A stretch of 37,753 nucleotides of DNA from an uncultured Alphaproteobacteria bacterium (GTDB lineage Bacteria; Pseudomonadota; Alphaproteobacteria; Caulobacterales; Caulobacteraceae), in NCBI GenBank assembly GCA_903928755.1, contig CAIYSH010000158.1, positions 1 to 37,753 on the forward strand, in the 5' to 3' direction. Of the stretch, positions 8,936 to 19,543 are shown piece after piece. The stretch's first letter is position 1, and every line of letters begins with the position of its first letter. Under the pieces are notes generated by a model that searched no databases, had not been told where the DNA came from, and saw nothing but the letters and a program-made list of their open reading frames with translations. A program made the translations under genes and the position numbers.

Positions 8936-9904
8936 CTAGTCCAGGTCGACCACGCCGGCCTGGCCACCCTCGTCACCCCAGGCCAGTCGCTTGCCATCAG
9001 GGCTGATGGCCAGGGCGCTGATGGGCTCACCCTTGTCGGCCTTCACGGGCTGGATCTTCTGGTCCGTCAGATTGCACACCCAGACACGACCATCATCCAG
9101 GCCGGCAGCCACACGGTTGCTGTTGGGCGTGGACGCCACACGGATGACCATGGCGCTTTCGTCATAGCCGATTTCCGCGGCCTGTTTGCCCAGAGGCCCC
9201 GTGGCACCGGCAAAGGGCCAGATGACCACGCCATTGGCACCGGATGTGGCCAGCATGAGCCCCTTGGCCAGGAAGGACATGCTCTTCACCTTGCCCGGAT
9301 AGCCACCCATTTTCAGGTTCTTGTCATCGGCGACCCGCCAGCCGTGAAGCTGGTTTTCCTGCATGGCACTCATCAGGAATTTTCCGTCAGGGCTCCAGAC
9401 CAGCCCCACATGGCTGCCAGCCCATTTCAGCACCTGCGGCTGCTGTTCGGCGATCTTGGCATACCAGAGCCAGGCACCGCCATATGTGGCCACGGCAAGT
9501 CTGCGCCCCTTGGGATCAAAAGCGATATCCGCAACGGATTTTTCGTGCGTGAACAACCGCGAAAAACCCGGGTCGGCACTGTCCCTCACATGAAGGTCCC
9601 TGCCGGCCCCAAAGGCGATCAACCGCGACTCAGGGCTGGCCGCAACAGCATCGATCCAGCGCCCTGGAATCCGGGCAATTTCGACAACTGCCTCTTTTCT
9701 GGTCCAGGCCACCCGGCCGTCATCACCCCCGGTAATGAACCCTGTGCCTCCAGGATGAAGGGCTGCGGACAGGATCACACCACTATGAGAGGATTGGGTT
9801 TCGCCGGTTTCAAAGGCGATCGAGCCGTCACCAAGGGCAAAAGCGGCCGTTCCGGACCGATCGAACAGGGCGGCAGTCACATAAGCGTCGAAAGAATGGG
9901 TCAT
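8936..9904 (-). CDS. WD40 repeat domain-containing protein (cytoplasmic)
   Basis: Repeated beta-propeller blades (AALHPGGTGFITGGDDGRVAW; LVWSPDGKFLMSAMQENQLHGW; LAISPDGKRLAWGDEGGQAGVVDLD); no signal peptide. Confidence 0.88.
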   Translation of the reverse strand: MTHSFDAYVTAALFDRSGTAAFALGDGSIAFETGETQSSHSGVILSAALHPGGTGFITGGDDGRVAWTRKEAVVEIARIPGRWIDAVAASPESRLIAFGAGRDLHVRDSADPGFSRLFTHEKSVADIAFDPKGRRLAVATYGGAWLWYAKIAEQQPQVLKWAGSHVGLVWSPDGKFLMSAMQENQLHGWRVADDKNLKMGGYPGKVKSMSFLAKGLMLATSGANGVVIWPFAGATGPLGKQAAEIGYDESAMVIRVASTPNSNRVAAGLDDGRVWVCNLTDQKIQPVKADKGEPISALAISPDGKRLAWGDEGGQAGVVDLD

Positions 9905-10083
9905 GCTGTTTCATAGAGTGTGATGAGGCATAGGAAAACGCCCTGACTGCGAAATGGGCGACTCGCAACACTTGTTGAGAAAGGCTGACAGTAGGGGCTT
10001 TACAAGGCGCTTACGATTGGCGATGGGTGTCAGGACAGACGGACGGGCGTAGTTTCACGCGCCCTCAAAGGAAGGATTTTCTT

Positions 10084-10518
10084 ATGGGAGCGAAGCTGGG
10101 CGGTGGCGGCGGTGGCCGTTTCAACCTCGGCCAGAACAGCGACATCAACGTCACGCCTTTCGTGGACGTTATGCTTGTTCTGCTCATTATCTTCATGGTG
10201 GCCATTCCGGCTGCGACGGTTTCCATCAAGCTCGATCTGCCGCCGGCCATTCCGCCGCCGCCGAACGCGCCCAAGCCGCCGGAGCCTACGGTCATCAACA
10301 TCCAGGCCAGTGGTGGGGTGTTCATCGGTGAGGTACCGACCACGGTCGATACGCTTCCCGCTGATCTGGCCCGCAAGCTGAACAAGCCGGATCCAACCAA
10401 GGAGCGGGTCTATATCCGCGCTGACCGGACCGTGCGCTATGGCCAGTTCATGGAAGTCATGAACACACTGCAGGGCAATGGCTACTTCCAGGTCGCCCTG
10501 ATCAACGAAGACCTCTAG
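10084..10518 (+). CDS. exbD: ExbD/TolR family biopolymer transport protein
   Basis: SDINVTPFVDVMLVLLIIFMVAIPAATVSIKLDLP...YIRADRTVRYGQFMEVMNTLQGNGYFQVALINED; ATG at 10084. Confidence 0.92.
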   Translation: MGAKLGGGGGGRFNLGQNSDINVTPFVDVMLVLLIIFMVAIPAATVSIKLDLPPAIPPPPNAPKPPEPTVINIQASGGVFIGEVPTTVDTLPADLARKLNKPDPTKERVYIRADRTVRYGQFMEVMNTLQGNGYFQVALINEDL

Positions 10519-10540
10519 AGGTCCCCACCAATCAGAAAAG

Positions 10541-10573
10541 AGCCCGCCCGGGGAAACCTGGGCGGGCTTTTTG
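10541..10573 (+). terminator. Rho-independent terminator of exbD
   Basis: AGCCCGCCC-ggggaaacct-GGGCGGGCT followed by TTTTTG. Confidence 0.9.
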
Positions 10574-10600
10574 TTGTCCTGTGATCCAGTGGTGACCGGC

Positions 10601-11668
10601 TCAGGCGACGCAGGCCTCAAACCCGGCCTTGAGCGCGGCCTCATCAAGATTGCGGCCAATGAAGACCATGCGGGATGACCGCGCCTCATCGGGCTTCCAG
10701 TTCCGCTGGAAATCGCCTTCGAGGATCATGTGAACCGCCTGGAAGACAAGGCGACGATCCTCGCCAGCAATATCCAGTATGCCCTTGGCCCGCAGGATGT
10801 CAGGCCCCTGAGCCTGAAGGATCCCGTTCAGCCAGGCCGTAACCCGGTTGGCATTGAGGGGACGGTCAAAAGCCAGGGATACCCCACGGATCCCGGCATC
10901 GGCCGCATGGTCGTGGTGCTGATGGCCATGATGATCATGGTCATGGTGATCATGGTCATGGTGATCATCGTGATCACAGCTGTCGTCGTGAACGTGTCCG
11001 GCCTCTCCATGGGCCGGGTTCAGGAATTCCGGCTGGAGCTCTGTAATACGGTCCAGGTCAAATCCACCCCGGCCCAGAATCATTTCCAGCGGGACGTTCG
11101 ATCTTTGCGCCCGGTGGATGGGCGCGAGGGGGTTGAGCCGCCGGATCCGGGCCTCGACATCCCGCAACTGGGCCTCACTTACCAGATCGGTCTTGTTGAG
11201 GACGATCTGGTCCGCAAACGCCACCTGCTCCACAGCCTCTTTGGAATCCGTCAGTCGAAGGGGAAGATACATGGCGTCCACAACCGTGGTGACACTGTCC
11301 AGCCGGGTTCTGGCGCGCACATCGTCATCGACGAAGAAGGTCTGTGCGACCGGACCGGGGTCAGCCAGGCCGGTGGTCTCGATGATGATGGCGTCAAATC
11401 CACCCTTACGTTTCATCAGGCCAGAGAGAACCCGGATCAGGTCGCCGCGCACCGTGCAGCAGACACAGCCATTGTTCATCTCGAAGACCTCTTCGTCGGC
11501 ACCGACGATCAGGTCGTTATCTATGCCGATCTCGCCGAACTCATTGACGATCACGGCGTATCGCTGGCCATGGTCCTCCGAGAGGATGCGGTTCAGCAGG
11601 GTGGTCTTTCCGGCGCCGAGATAACCGGTGAGGACGGTAACAGGGATCTTTTGGGTCATCCCAGACAT
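10601..11668 (-). CDS. CobW/COG0523 family GTP-binding metallochaperone with His-rich loop
   Basis: Walker A GYLGAGKTTLLN, CXCC motif NNGCVCCTVRGDL, NKTD, His/Asp tract HDDSCDHDDHHDHDHHDHDHHGHQHHDH, CobW C-terminal domain. Confidence 0.95.
   Translation of the reverse strand: MSGMTQKIPVTVLTGYLGAGKTTLLNRILSEDHGQRYAVIVNEFGEIGIDNDLIVGADEEVFEMNNGCVCCTVRGDLIRVLSGLMKRKGGFDAIIIETTGLADPGPVAQTFFVDDDVRARTRLDSVTTVVDAMYLPLRLTDSKEAVEQVAFADQIVLNKTDLVSEAQLRDVEARIRRLNPLAPIHRAQRSNVPLEMILGRGGFDLDRITELQPEFLNPAHGEAGHVHDDSCDHDDHHDHDHHDHDHHGHQHHDHAADAGIRGVSLAFDRPLNANRVTAWLNGILQAQGPDILRAKGILDIAGEDRRLVFQAVHMILEGDFQRNWKPDEARSSRMVFIGRNLDEAALKAGFEACVA
10934..10963 (+). repeat. Two tandem copies of a 15-bp unit inside the His-rich region
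   Basis: ATCATGGTCATGGTG at 10934-10948 and again at 10949-10963. Confidence 0.9.
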
Positions 11669-11729
11669 GTAATGCCTCTCGGCCCCGGAGGGAACAGGGT
11701 GCGAAGCCTGAGACTTGACCCGGAGCCGG

Positions 11730-11744
11730 TGTTATACAATAACA
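11730..11744. promoter_or_regulatory. Candidate Zur-binding site between cobW-like and dmeF-like genes
   Basis: TGTTAT-ACA-ATAACA, a perfect 6+6 inverted repeat resembling the alphaproteobacterial Zur box core (GTTATANNATAAC type). Confidence 0.72.
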
Positions 11745-11765
11745 TTGTTGTGACGCCATCCCGTG

Positions 11766-12704
11766 ATGGCCAGCGAGACCTTTGTGACCAGCGCCCCGGC
11801 CCCCACGCCAATTCTCGACAGGTTCAGACTTGATCGCGCCTACCTGGGTGCCGATCACAGACATAATGAGCGTCGGACCTGGATCGTTGTCGCCATCTGC
11901 ACAGTTACCCTGGCGGTCCAGATCGGGGGGGGGATTGCATTCCATTCCATGGCCTTGATCGCCAATGGTCTGCATCTGTCCGCCCATATTGTCGTCCTGG
12001 TCGCCGCGGCCGCTGCCTACGGTGTTTCGAGGGCTTATGCGCAGGACCCGAGATTTGCCTTCGGAACCGGAAAGGTCGGCTATCTCGTCGGCTTCACCAA
12101 TGGGATCATTCTGGGCATTACGGGCCTGTTGATCGGGTTTGAAAGCCTTCAGCGGGTCTGGAGCCCGCAGGCCGTCGCCTATGATGGGGCCCTGGAACTG
12201 GCCGCCTTTGCCCTGGCGGTAAACCTGGTCTGCGTCTGGCTGCTGAAACCCCGCACCGCCGCCGGACCGGACCCGGACGGTGACCTCAACCTCACTGCGG
12301 CACACCTGCACCTGCAAGCTGACGCCGTCGCTTCAGGACTGGCTATTCTGGGTCTGGCTGCCGGTCGGCTGTGGAATCTGGCCTGGGCCGATTCCCTGGC
12401 TGCTGTGGGGGGCGCAGTCCTTGTCTGTCAGTTCGCCTGGAGGCTCCTGCGTCGTACAGGGGCCGCCCTGCTGGATGTGACACCGTCCATGATATTGGCC
12501 GATGATATCCGCCAGTGCCTAGAGACAGATACAACCAGGGTCATCGACCTTCATCTCTGGCGCCTGGGTCCGGGTCATCACGGGGCGATCATCGTGCTGA
12601 CGGCCGAAGATCCGGAGTCTCCTGATGTCTATCGGAGCCGACTGGATGACCTTCCGGAACTCAGTCACATCACAATTGAGGTCCGCACGACCACCAAGTC
12701 TTGA
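11766..12704 (+). CDS. Cation diffusion facilitator, DmeF-like Co/Ni/Zn exporter
   Basis: YLGADHRHNERRTWIVVAICTVTLAVQIGGGIAFHSMALIANGLHLSAH...HLQADAVASGLAILGL. ORF starts GTG 11763, ATG at 11766 preferred. Confidence 0.88.
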   Translation: MASETFVTSAPAPTPILDRFRLDRAYLGADHRHNERRTWIVVAICTVTLAVQIGGGIAFHSMALIANGLHLSAHIVVLVAAAAAYGVSRAYAQDPRFAFGTGKVGYLVGFTNGIILGITGLLIGFESLQRVWSPQAVAYDGALELAAFALAVNLVCVWLLKPRTAAGPDPDGDLNLTAAHLHLQADAVASGLAILGLAAGRLWNLAWADSLAAVGGAVLVCQFAWRLLRRTGAALLDVTPSMILADDIRQCLETDTTRVIDLHLWRLGPGHHGAIIVLTAEDPESPDVYRSRLDDLPELSHITIEVRTTTKS

Positions 12705-12737
12705 CTGTCGCCCCCGGATCACGACTCAAGATGCGTC

Positions 12738-14150
12738 ATGAGTCCAAAGGCCCATCGTCCCGTGCAGGTCGTACGTCCCGGTCCCAAGGGGGTTTCAGGG
12801 CGCGTGTCCCGCGCCATGGCGACCCTGTTCTGGACCCTCGCTGACAGTATCTGGACCATGGTGGCAGGCATGCAGCATGCCTTTGCCGGGGCTCGTCTCT
12901 GGCTTGGCGGTCTGCTCCCGGGACTTGTCCGGAAGCTCAGGTCCCTGCCAGACGATACGGCGGATTTTGCCATCCGCCTGGGCCTGGGGATCTTCGCAAT
13001 CCGCTGGCCCCTGGTCACCCTGGCCAGCCTCGCTGGGGCCACAGCCATCGCCGGACAATGGCCATCGACCACGACATTTCCGGATCTCGGCCCGGCCCTG
13101 ACAATCCGGAAAACCTCAACCCATTCCTTTCCGCCGGCATCTGCAGCGGCACGTCATTACGAAATGCCCCGTCCGGGCCCGGCGGCCCTCCAGGCCGAAC
13201 TGGAGTCCCTGACCCGGGATTTTGGCGAAACGGTCGGGGTCTCCATTGTCGACACTTCGGCGAACTGGATCGTTGGCGTCAACGGCGACAGGCCCTTCCC
13301 GCAACAGAGCGTTTCTAAACTCTGGGTCGCCCTGACAACCCTCGAGGCCATCGACAGGGGGGTGTCGAGCCTGGAACAGACGGTCATCCTGACAGAGGCT
13401 GACCGCAGTGTCTTCAATCAGCCCATTTCCTACCAGATCAAGCCAGAGGGATTTCCCACCACGGTTGGCGACCTGCTGAAGCGGGCCCTGATCGGCAGCG
13501 ACAATGCCGCCAATGACAAGCTGATGGGTCTTGCCGGAGGTCCGGCAGCGGTAAGGTTGCTGCTCCGGGAAAAAGGTCTGGAGGGCATTTCCCTTGCGGA
13601 GGATGAACGGCACCTTCAGGCCCATATTGCAGGGCTCACCTGGAGCCCGGACCTAGCGCCCTACGGCGCATTCAATACGGCCCGGTCACGCCTGCCACAG
13701 GACGTCCGTCAGGCCGCCCTGGATGCCTATATTGACCATCCCTATGACGGTGCAAGGCCAAACGCCATCGCCCTGGCCCTGGCCCAGCTCAAGGCGGGCA
13801 AACTGCTTTCGGAGACCTCGACCAACTGGATGCTGGATGTCATGGCAAAGGCCACCACAGGCCCGAGCCGGTTGAAGGGTGGCCTGCCAGCCGGGTGGCA
13901 TATCGCGCACAAGACCGGAACAGGACAGGATTTCCGGGGCGCATCCGTTGGAATCAATGATGTCGGCCTGATCACGGCACCTGACGGCAGGACCTATGCT
14001 GTCGCTGTCCTCCTGCCAAAGACCAGAAGGCCTGTCTCTGAGCGCCTCGCCTTCATGCAGGCCGTCACCCGGGCCATTGTGGCCCAGTGGGAACCAATGC
14101 CCGATCCAGCCGGACAGAGTGGGTCAAATGAGCCCAGGTCTGCGGACTGA
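12738..14150 (+). CDS. Membrane-anchored serine hydrolase, class A beta-lactamase-like fold
   Basis: SVSK (13309-13320), SDN (13497-13505), KTG (13911-13919); C-terminal NAIALALAQLKAGKLLSETSTNWMLDVMAKATTGPSRLKGGLPAGWHIAHKTG resembles class A enzymes; N-terminal hydrophobic segment(s). Confidence 0.85.
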   Translation: MSPKAHRPVQVVRPGPKGVSGRVSRAMATLFWTLADSIWTMVAGMQHAFAGARLWLGGLLPGLVRKLRSLPDDTADFAIRLGLGIFAIRWPLVTLASLAGATAIAGQWPSTTTFPDLGPALTIRKTSTHSFPPASAAARHYEMPRPGPAALQAELESLTRDFGETVGVSIVDTSANWIVGVNGDRPFPQQSVSKLWVALTTLEAIDRGVSSLEQTVILTEADRSVFNQPISYQIKPEGFPTTVGDLLKRALIGSDNAANDKLMGLAGGPAAVRLLLREKGLEGISLAEDERHLQAHIAGLTWSPDLAPYGAFNTARSRLPQDVRQAALDAYIDHPYDGARPNAIALALAQLKAGKLLSETSTNWMLDVMAKATTGPSRLKGGLPAGWHIAHKTGTGQDFRGASVGINDVGLITAPDGRTYAVAVLLPKTRRPVSERLAFMQAVTRAIVAQWEPMPDPAGQSGSNEPRSAD

Positions 14151-14166
14151 ATCAGAGCGGATCGCG

Positions 14167-14194
14167 TTGACTCGGCTGAGGTGGTCTGTATAAG
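14167..14194 (+). promoter_or_regulatory. Probable rplU-rpmA promoter
   Basis: TTGACT (14167-14172), 16-bp spacer, TATAAG (14189-14194), 70 bp upstream of the rplU ATG. Confidence 0.6.
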
Positions 14195-14263
14195 ACCGCC
14201 CTTCTCGCTCGCGGGCCATCTCGCGGGCGTAATCCTTTTTGCACTGTATCCAAGGCGCGAATT

Positions 14264-14791
14264 ATGTACGCGGTGATCAAGACCGGCGGAAAACAATACC
14301 GGGTTCAACCTGGTGATGTGCTGGTGGTCGAAAAGCTCGACGGCGAACCCGGTGCCAATGTGGCCTTCGGCAATGTGCTGATGCTGGGTGATGGCGAAGC
14401 CATTACCTTGGGCGAGCCCACTGTCGCCGGAGCCAGCGTCAATGCAACCCTGGTTGAAACCCGCAAGGGTGAGAAGGTGAAGATCTTCAAGAAGATCCGC
14501 CGCCAGGGCTATCGCCGCACCAAGGGACATCGTCAGACCGAAACGGTCCTGCGGGTGACGGGCATTGAAGGCGCTGGCAAGAGCGTAACCTGGGACGGCG
14601 TGGTCGACATGACCACAAAGGCCATGATGAACGCCCGCGCCCGGAACCTGACGCACGTGGTAGCGGCCCTCGAAGCTGCTGCTTCAGCACCGGTCGCTGC
14701 GGTCAAGGCTGAAGCCGCCGAAGCTGCAGCAGCCCCCGCCAAGAAAGCGGCGCCTAAGAAGGCCGCCGCCAAGAAGTCCGACGCTGAATAA
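14264..14791 (+). CDS. rplU: 50S ribosomal protein L21 with Ala/Lys-rich C-terminal extension
   Basis: MYAVIKTGGKQYRVQPGDVLVVEKLDGEPGANVAFGNVLML...IRRQGYRRTKGHRQTETVLRVTGI. Confidence 0.97.
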   Translation: MYAVIKTGGKQYRVQPGDVLVVEKLDGEPGANVAFGNVLMLGDGEAITLGEPTVAGASVNATLVETRKGEKVKIFKKIRRQGYRRTKGHRQTETVLRVTGIEGAGKSVTWDGVVDMTTKAMMNARARNLTHVVAALEAAASAPVAAVKAEAAEAAAAPAKKAAPKKAAAKKSDAE

Positions 14792-14822
14792 GCGCTGGTC
14801 TCGTCGAATTTAGGAGGCCGAT

Positions 14823-15092
14823 ATGGCACACAAGAAATCTGGCGGTTCATCACGTAACGGTCGCGACTCAGCGGGCCGTCGCCTTGGCGTGAAGAAGTTC
14901 GGCGGCGAAGCCGTCATCTCTGGCAACATCATCGTCCGTCAGCGCGGCACGAAGTATTTCCCGGGTGACAATGTCGGCATGGGCGTTGACCACACCCTCT
15001 TCGCCACAGCCCAGGGCGCGGTGAAGTTCGTGACCAAGCGCGATGACCGCACCTATGTGAATGTCATTACGGCGGAAGCTGCAGCAAGCTAG
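14823..15092 (+). CDS. rpmA: 50S ribosomal protein L27
   Basis: [61 protein letters not shown]. Confidence 0.98.
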   Translation: MAHKKSGGSSRNGRDSAGRRLGVKKFGGEAVISGNIIVRQRGTKYFPGDNVGMGVDHTLFATAQGAVKFVTKRDDRTYVNVITAEAAAS

Positions 15093-15142
15093 GCGAACCT
15101 GAACTCCAGGTCCGCCGCAAGGCGGGCCCTCAAGACCTCCCG

Positions 15143-15177
15143 AAACGGGGAGTCCGGACCGCCGGGCTCCCCGTTTT
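15143..15177 (+). terminator. Terminator after rpmA
   Basis: AAACGGGGAG-t-CCGG-accg-CCGG-g-CTCCCCGTTT(T). Confidence 0.85.
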
Positions 15178-15215
15178 CTTTGTCCAAGGCCCCAGTAGAG
15201 GGCCGGGAGGCTGAA

Positions 15216-17942
<2,727 letters not shown>

Positions 17943-18010
17943 GGCGTTTCCCGCGCTGAGCCGGTATCCCCTCGGGCGGAAAATGGTCTAGTAAGGCTCA
18001 TCGTGAGCAT

Positions 18011-19528
18011 ATGGCGGCGACATTGGACGACACGGGCGGAAATTTTCAGGACAGGAAGCACGCATCAGGTGCACCCTTACTGGCACTTCAGGACGGTATG
18101 GTCATACCCTATTCCGGGGACCGCTTTACCCGGGTAAGTCCTGAGCTTGCCCGGGCTTTCATGCCGGGCGATCATTTGATCGTGGTCCAGGACAGCGGCG
18201 ATCTTCTGCATGTTCCAGCCAGGGTGAAGGCCCTGGCAGACCAGGCCGTAGCCGACGCCGATCAGGCCTTTCATCAGATGGCTGGGGTGACAGATTCCCA
18301 GATCACCGATTTCTTCGACCGCTTTGCTGCGGCGCTGGAAGACGATGGCGTCTGGACCCGCATCGCCGAGGCCAACAGCGCCGATGTTGCCCTTGCCCTG
18401 GAACGGGGCCGCTCGACCACGCGCCTGAGGGCAGACGCCAGCATGCGGCGGGACATGATTGCCGGATTGCGTGTCTGGCGGGACCAGACCGGCGGGCGCG
18501 GGCTGGTGCTGGAAACCATCGCCCATACGGGCTGGCAGGTCGAACAGGTCATGGCCCCCCTGGGCGTGGTCGGGTTTGTGTTCGAGGGGCGACCCAATGT
18601 CTTTGCAGATGCCACGGGGGTGATCCGTGGTGGCAATACTGTGGTCTTCCGGATCGGATCGGATGCCCTGGGCACGGCGCGCGCGATTGTGGAACACGCC
18701 CTGGACCCTGCGCTTGCCGCATCGGGCCTGCCAGCAGGGGCTGCACGGCTTGTGGTTTCTGCCGAACACGCTGCCGGGTGGGCACTTTTCAGTGACAGGC
18801 GACTGGCCCTGGCGGTGGCGCGAGGGTCCGGCCCCGCCGTGGCACAGCTCGGCGCCATTGCCCGTCAGGCCGGCACACCGGTCAGCCTGCACGGTACGGG
18901 CGGAGCCTGGATGGTCGCCGATACCAGTGCAGACAGCGACCGTTTCGCGGCGGCCGTCTATCACTCTCTCGACCGCAAGGTCTGCAATACCCTCAATGTC
19001 TGTGCCATTGTCCGGTCAAGGGTCCATGACCTCGTCCCGCGCTTCCTGACCGCCCTGAAGGAAGCTGGCGAACGAAGGTCAGGATACAGCCTGCATGTAT
19101 GGGGCCTTGAGGGAGGGCTGGAAGCACCTCATGATCCGATTGCCGAGGCGGACCTCGCCATCGAGTGGGAGTGGGAAGACACACCCGAAGTCACCCTGGC
19201 AATCGTCGACGACATCGACCATGCCATCCGCCTTTTCAACCGCTACAGTCCGCAGTTTGGCGCGAGCCTGATCGCCGAGGATGCCCAGGCGCAGGCGCAT
19301 TTTTTCGCCTGTCTGGACGCGCCTTTTGTCGGGGATGGGTTCACCCGGTGGATCGACGGCCAATACGCCTTGAACCGACCGGAACTTGGCCTATCCAACT
19401 GGGAAAATGGCCGCCTCTTCGCGCGGAGTGGCGTGCTGGCCGGTGATGGTGTCTACACGATCCGCGCCCGGGTTCGGCAGACTGATCACAATCTCGACCG
19501 CAACCCCGACACGGCGAAATCATTTTGA
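18011..19528 (+). CDS. proA: Glutamate-5-semialdehyde dehydrogenase (ProA-like), divergent and N-terminally extended
   Basis: GVVGFVFEGRPNVFADATGVIRGGNTVVFRIGSDALGTA; catalytic-Cys region LDRKVCNTLNVCAIV; follows proB. Confidence 0.8.
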   Translation: MAATLDDTGGNFQDRKHASGAPLLALQDGMVIPYSGDRFTRVSPELARAFMPGDHLIVVQDSGDLLHVPARVKALADQAVADADQAFHQMAGVTDSQITDFFDRFAAALEDDGVWTRIAEANSADVALALERGRSTTRLRADASMRRDMIAGLRVWRDQTGGRGLVLETIAHTGWQVEQVMAPLGVVGFVFEGRPNVFADATGVIRGGNTVVFRIGSDALGTARAIVEHALDPALAASGLPAGAARLVVSAEHAAGWALFSDRRLALAVARGSGPAVAQLGAIARQAGTPVSLHGTGGAWMVADTSADSDRFAAAVYHSLDRKVCNTLNVCAIVRSRVHDLVPRFLTALKEAGERRSGYSLHVWGLEGGLEAPHDPIAEADLAIEWEWEDTPEVTLAIVDDIDHAIRLFNRYSPQFGASLIAEDAQAQAHFFACLDAPFVGDGFTRWIDGQYALNRPELGLSNWENGRLFARSGVLAGDGVYTIRARVRQTDHNLDRNPDTAKSF

Positions 19529-19543
19529 CCTCCCAGGCACATC

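Noticed and set aside
10900-10990. Possible CRISPR or satellite-like repeat
   Set aside because: The repeats are short, coding and encode a His-rich metal loop; there are no spacer-like units.
10730-11833. 367-aa plus-strand ORF antisense to the CobW gene with Met/Val/Ile-rich stretch
   Set aside because: It mirrors the His/Asp tract of the real minus-strand gene; no recognisable domain.
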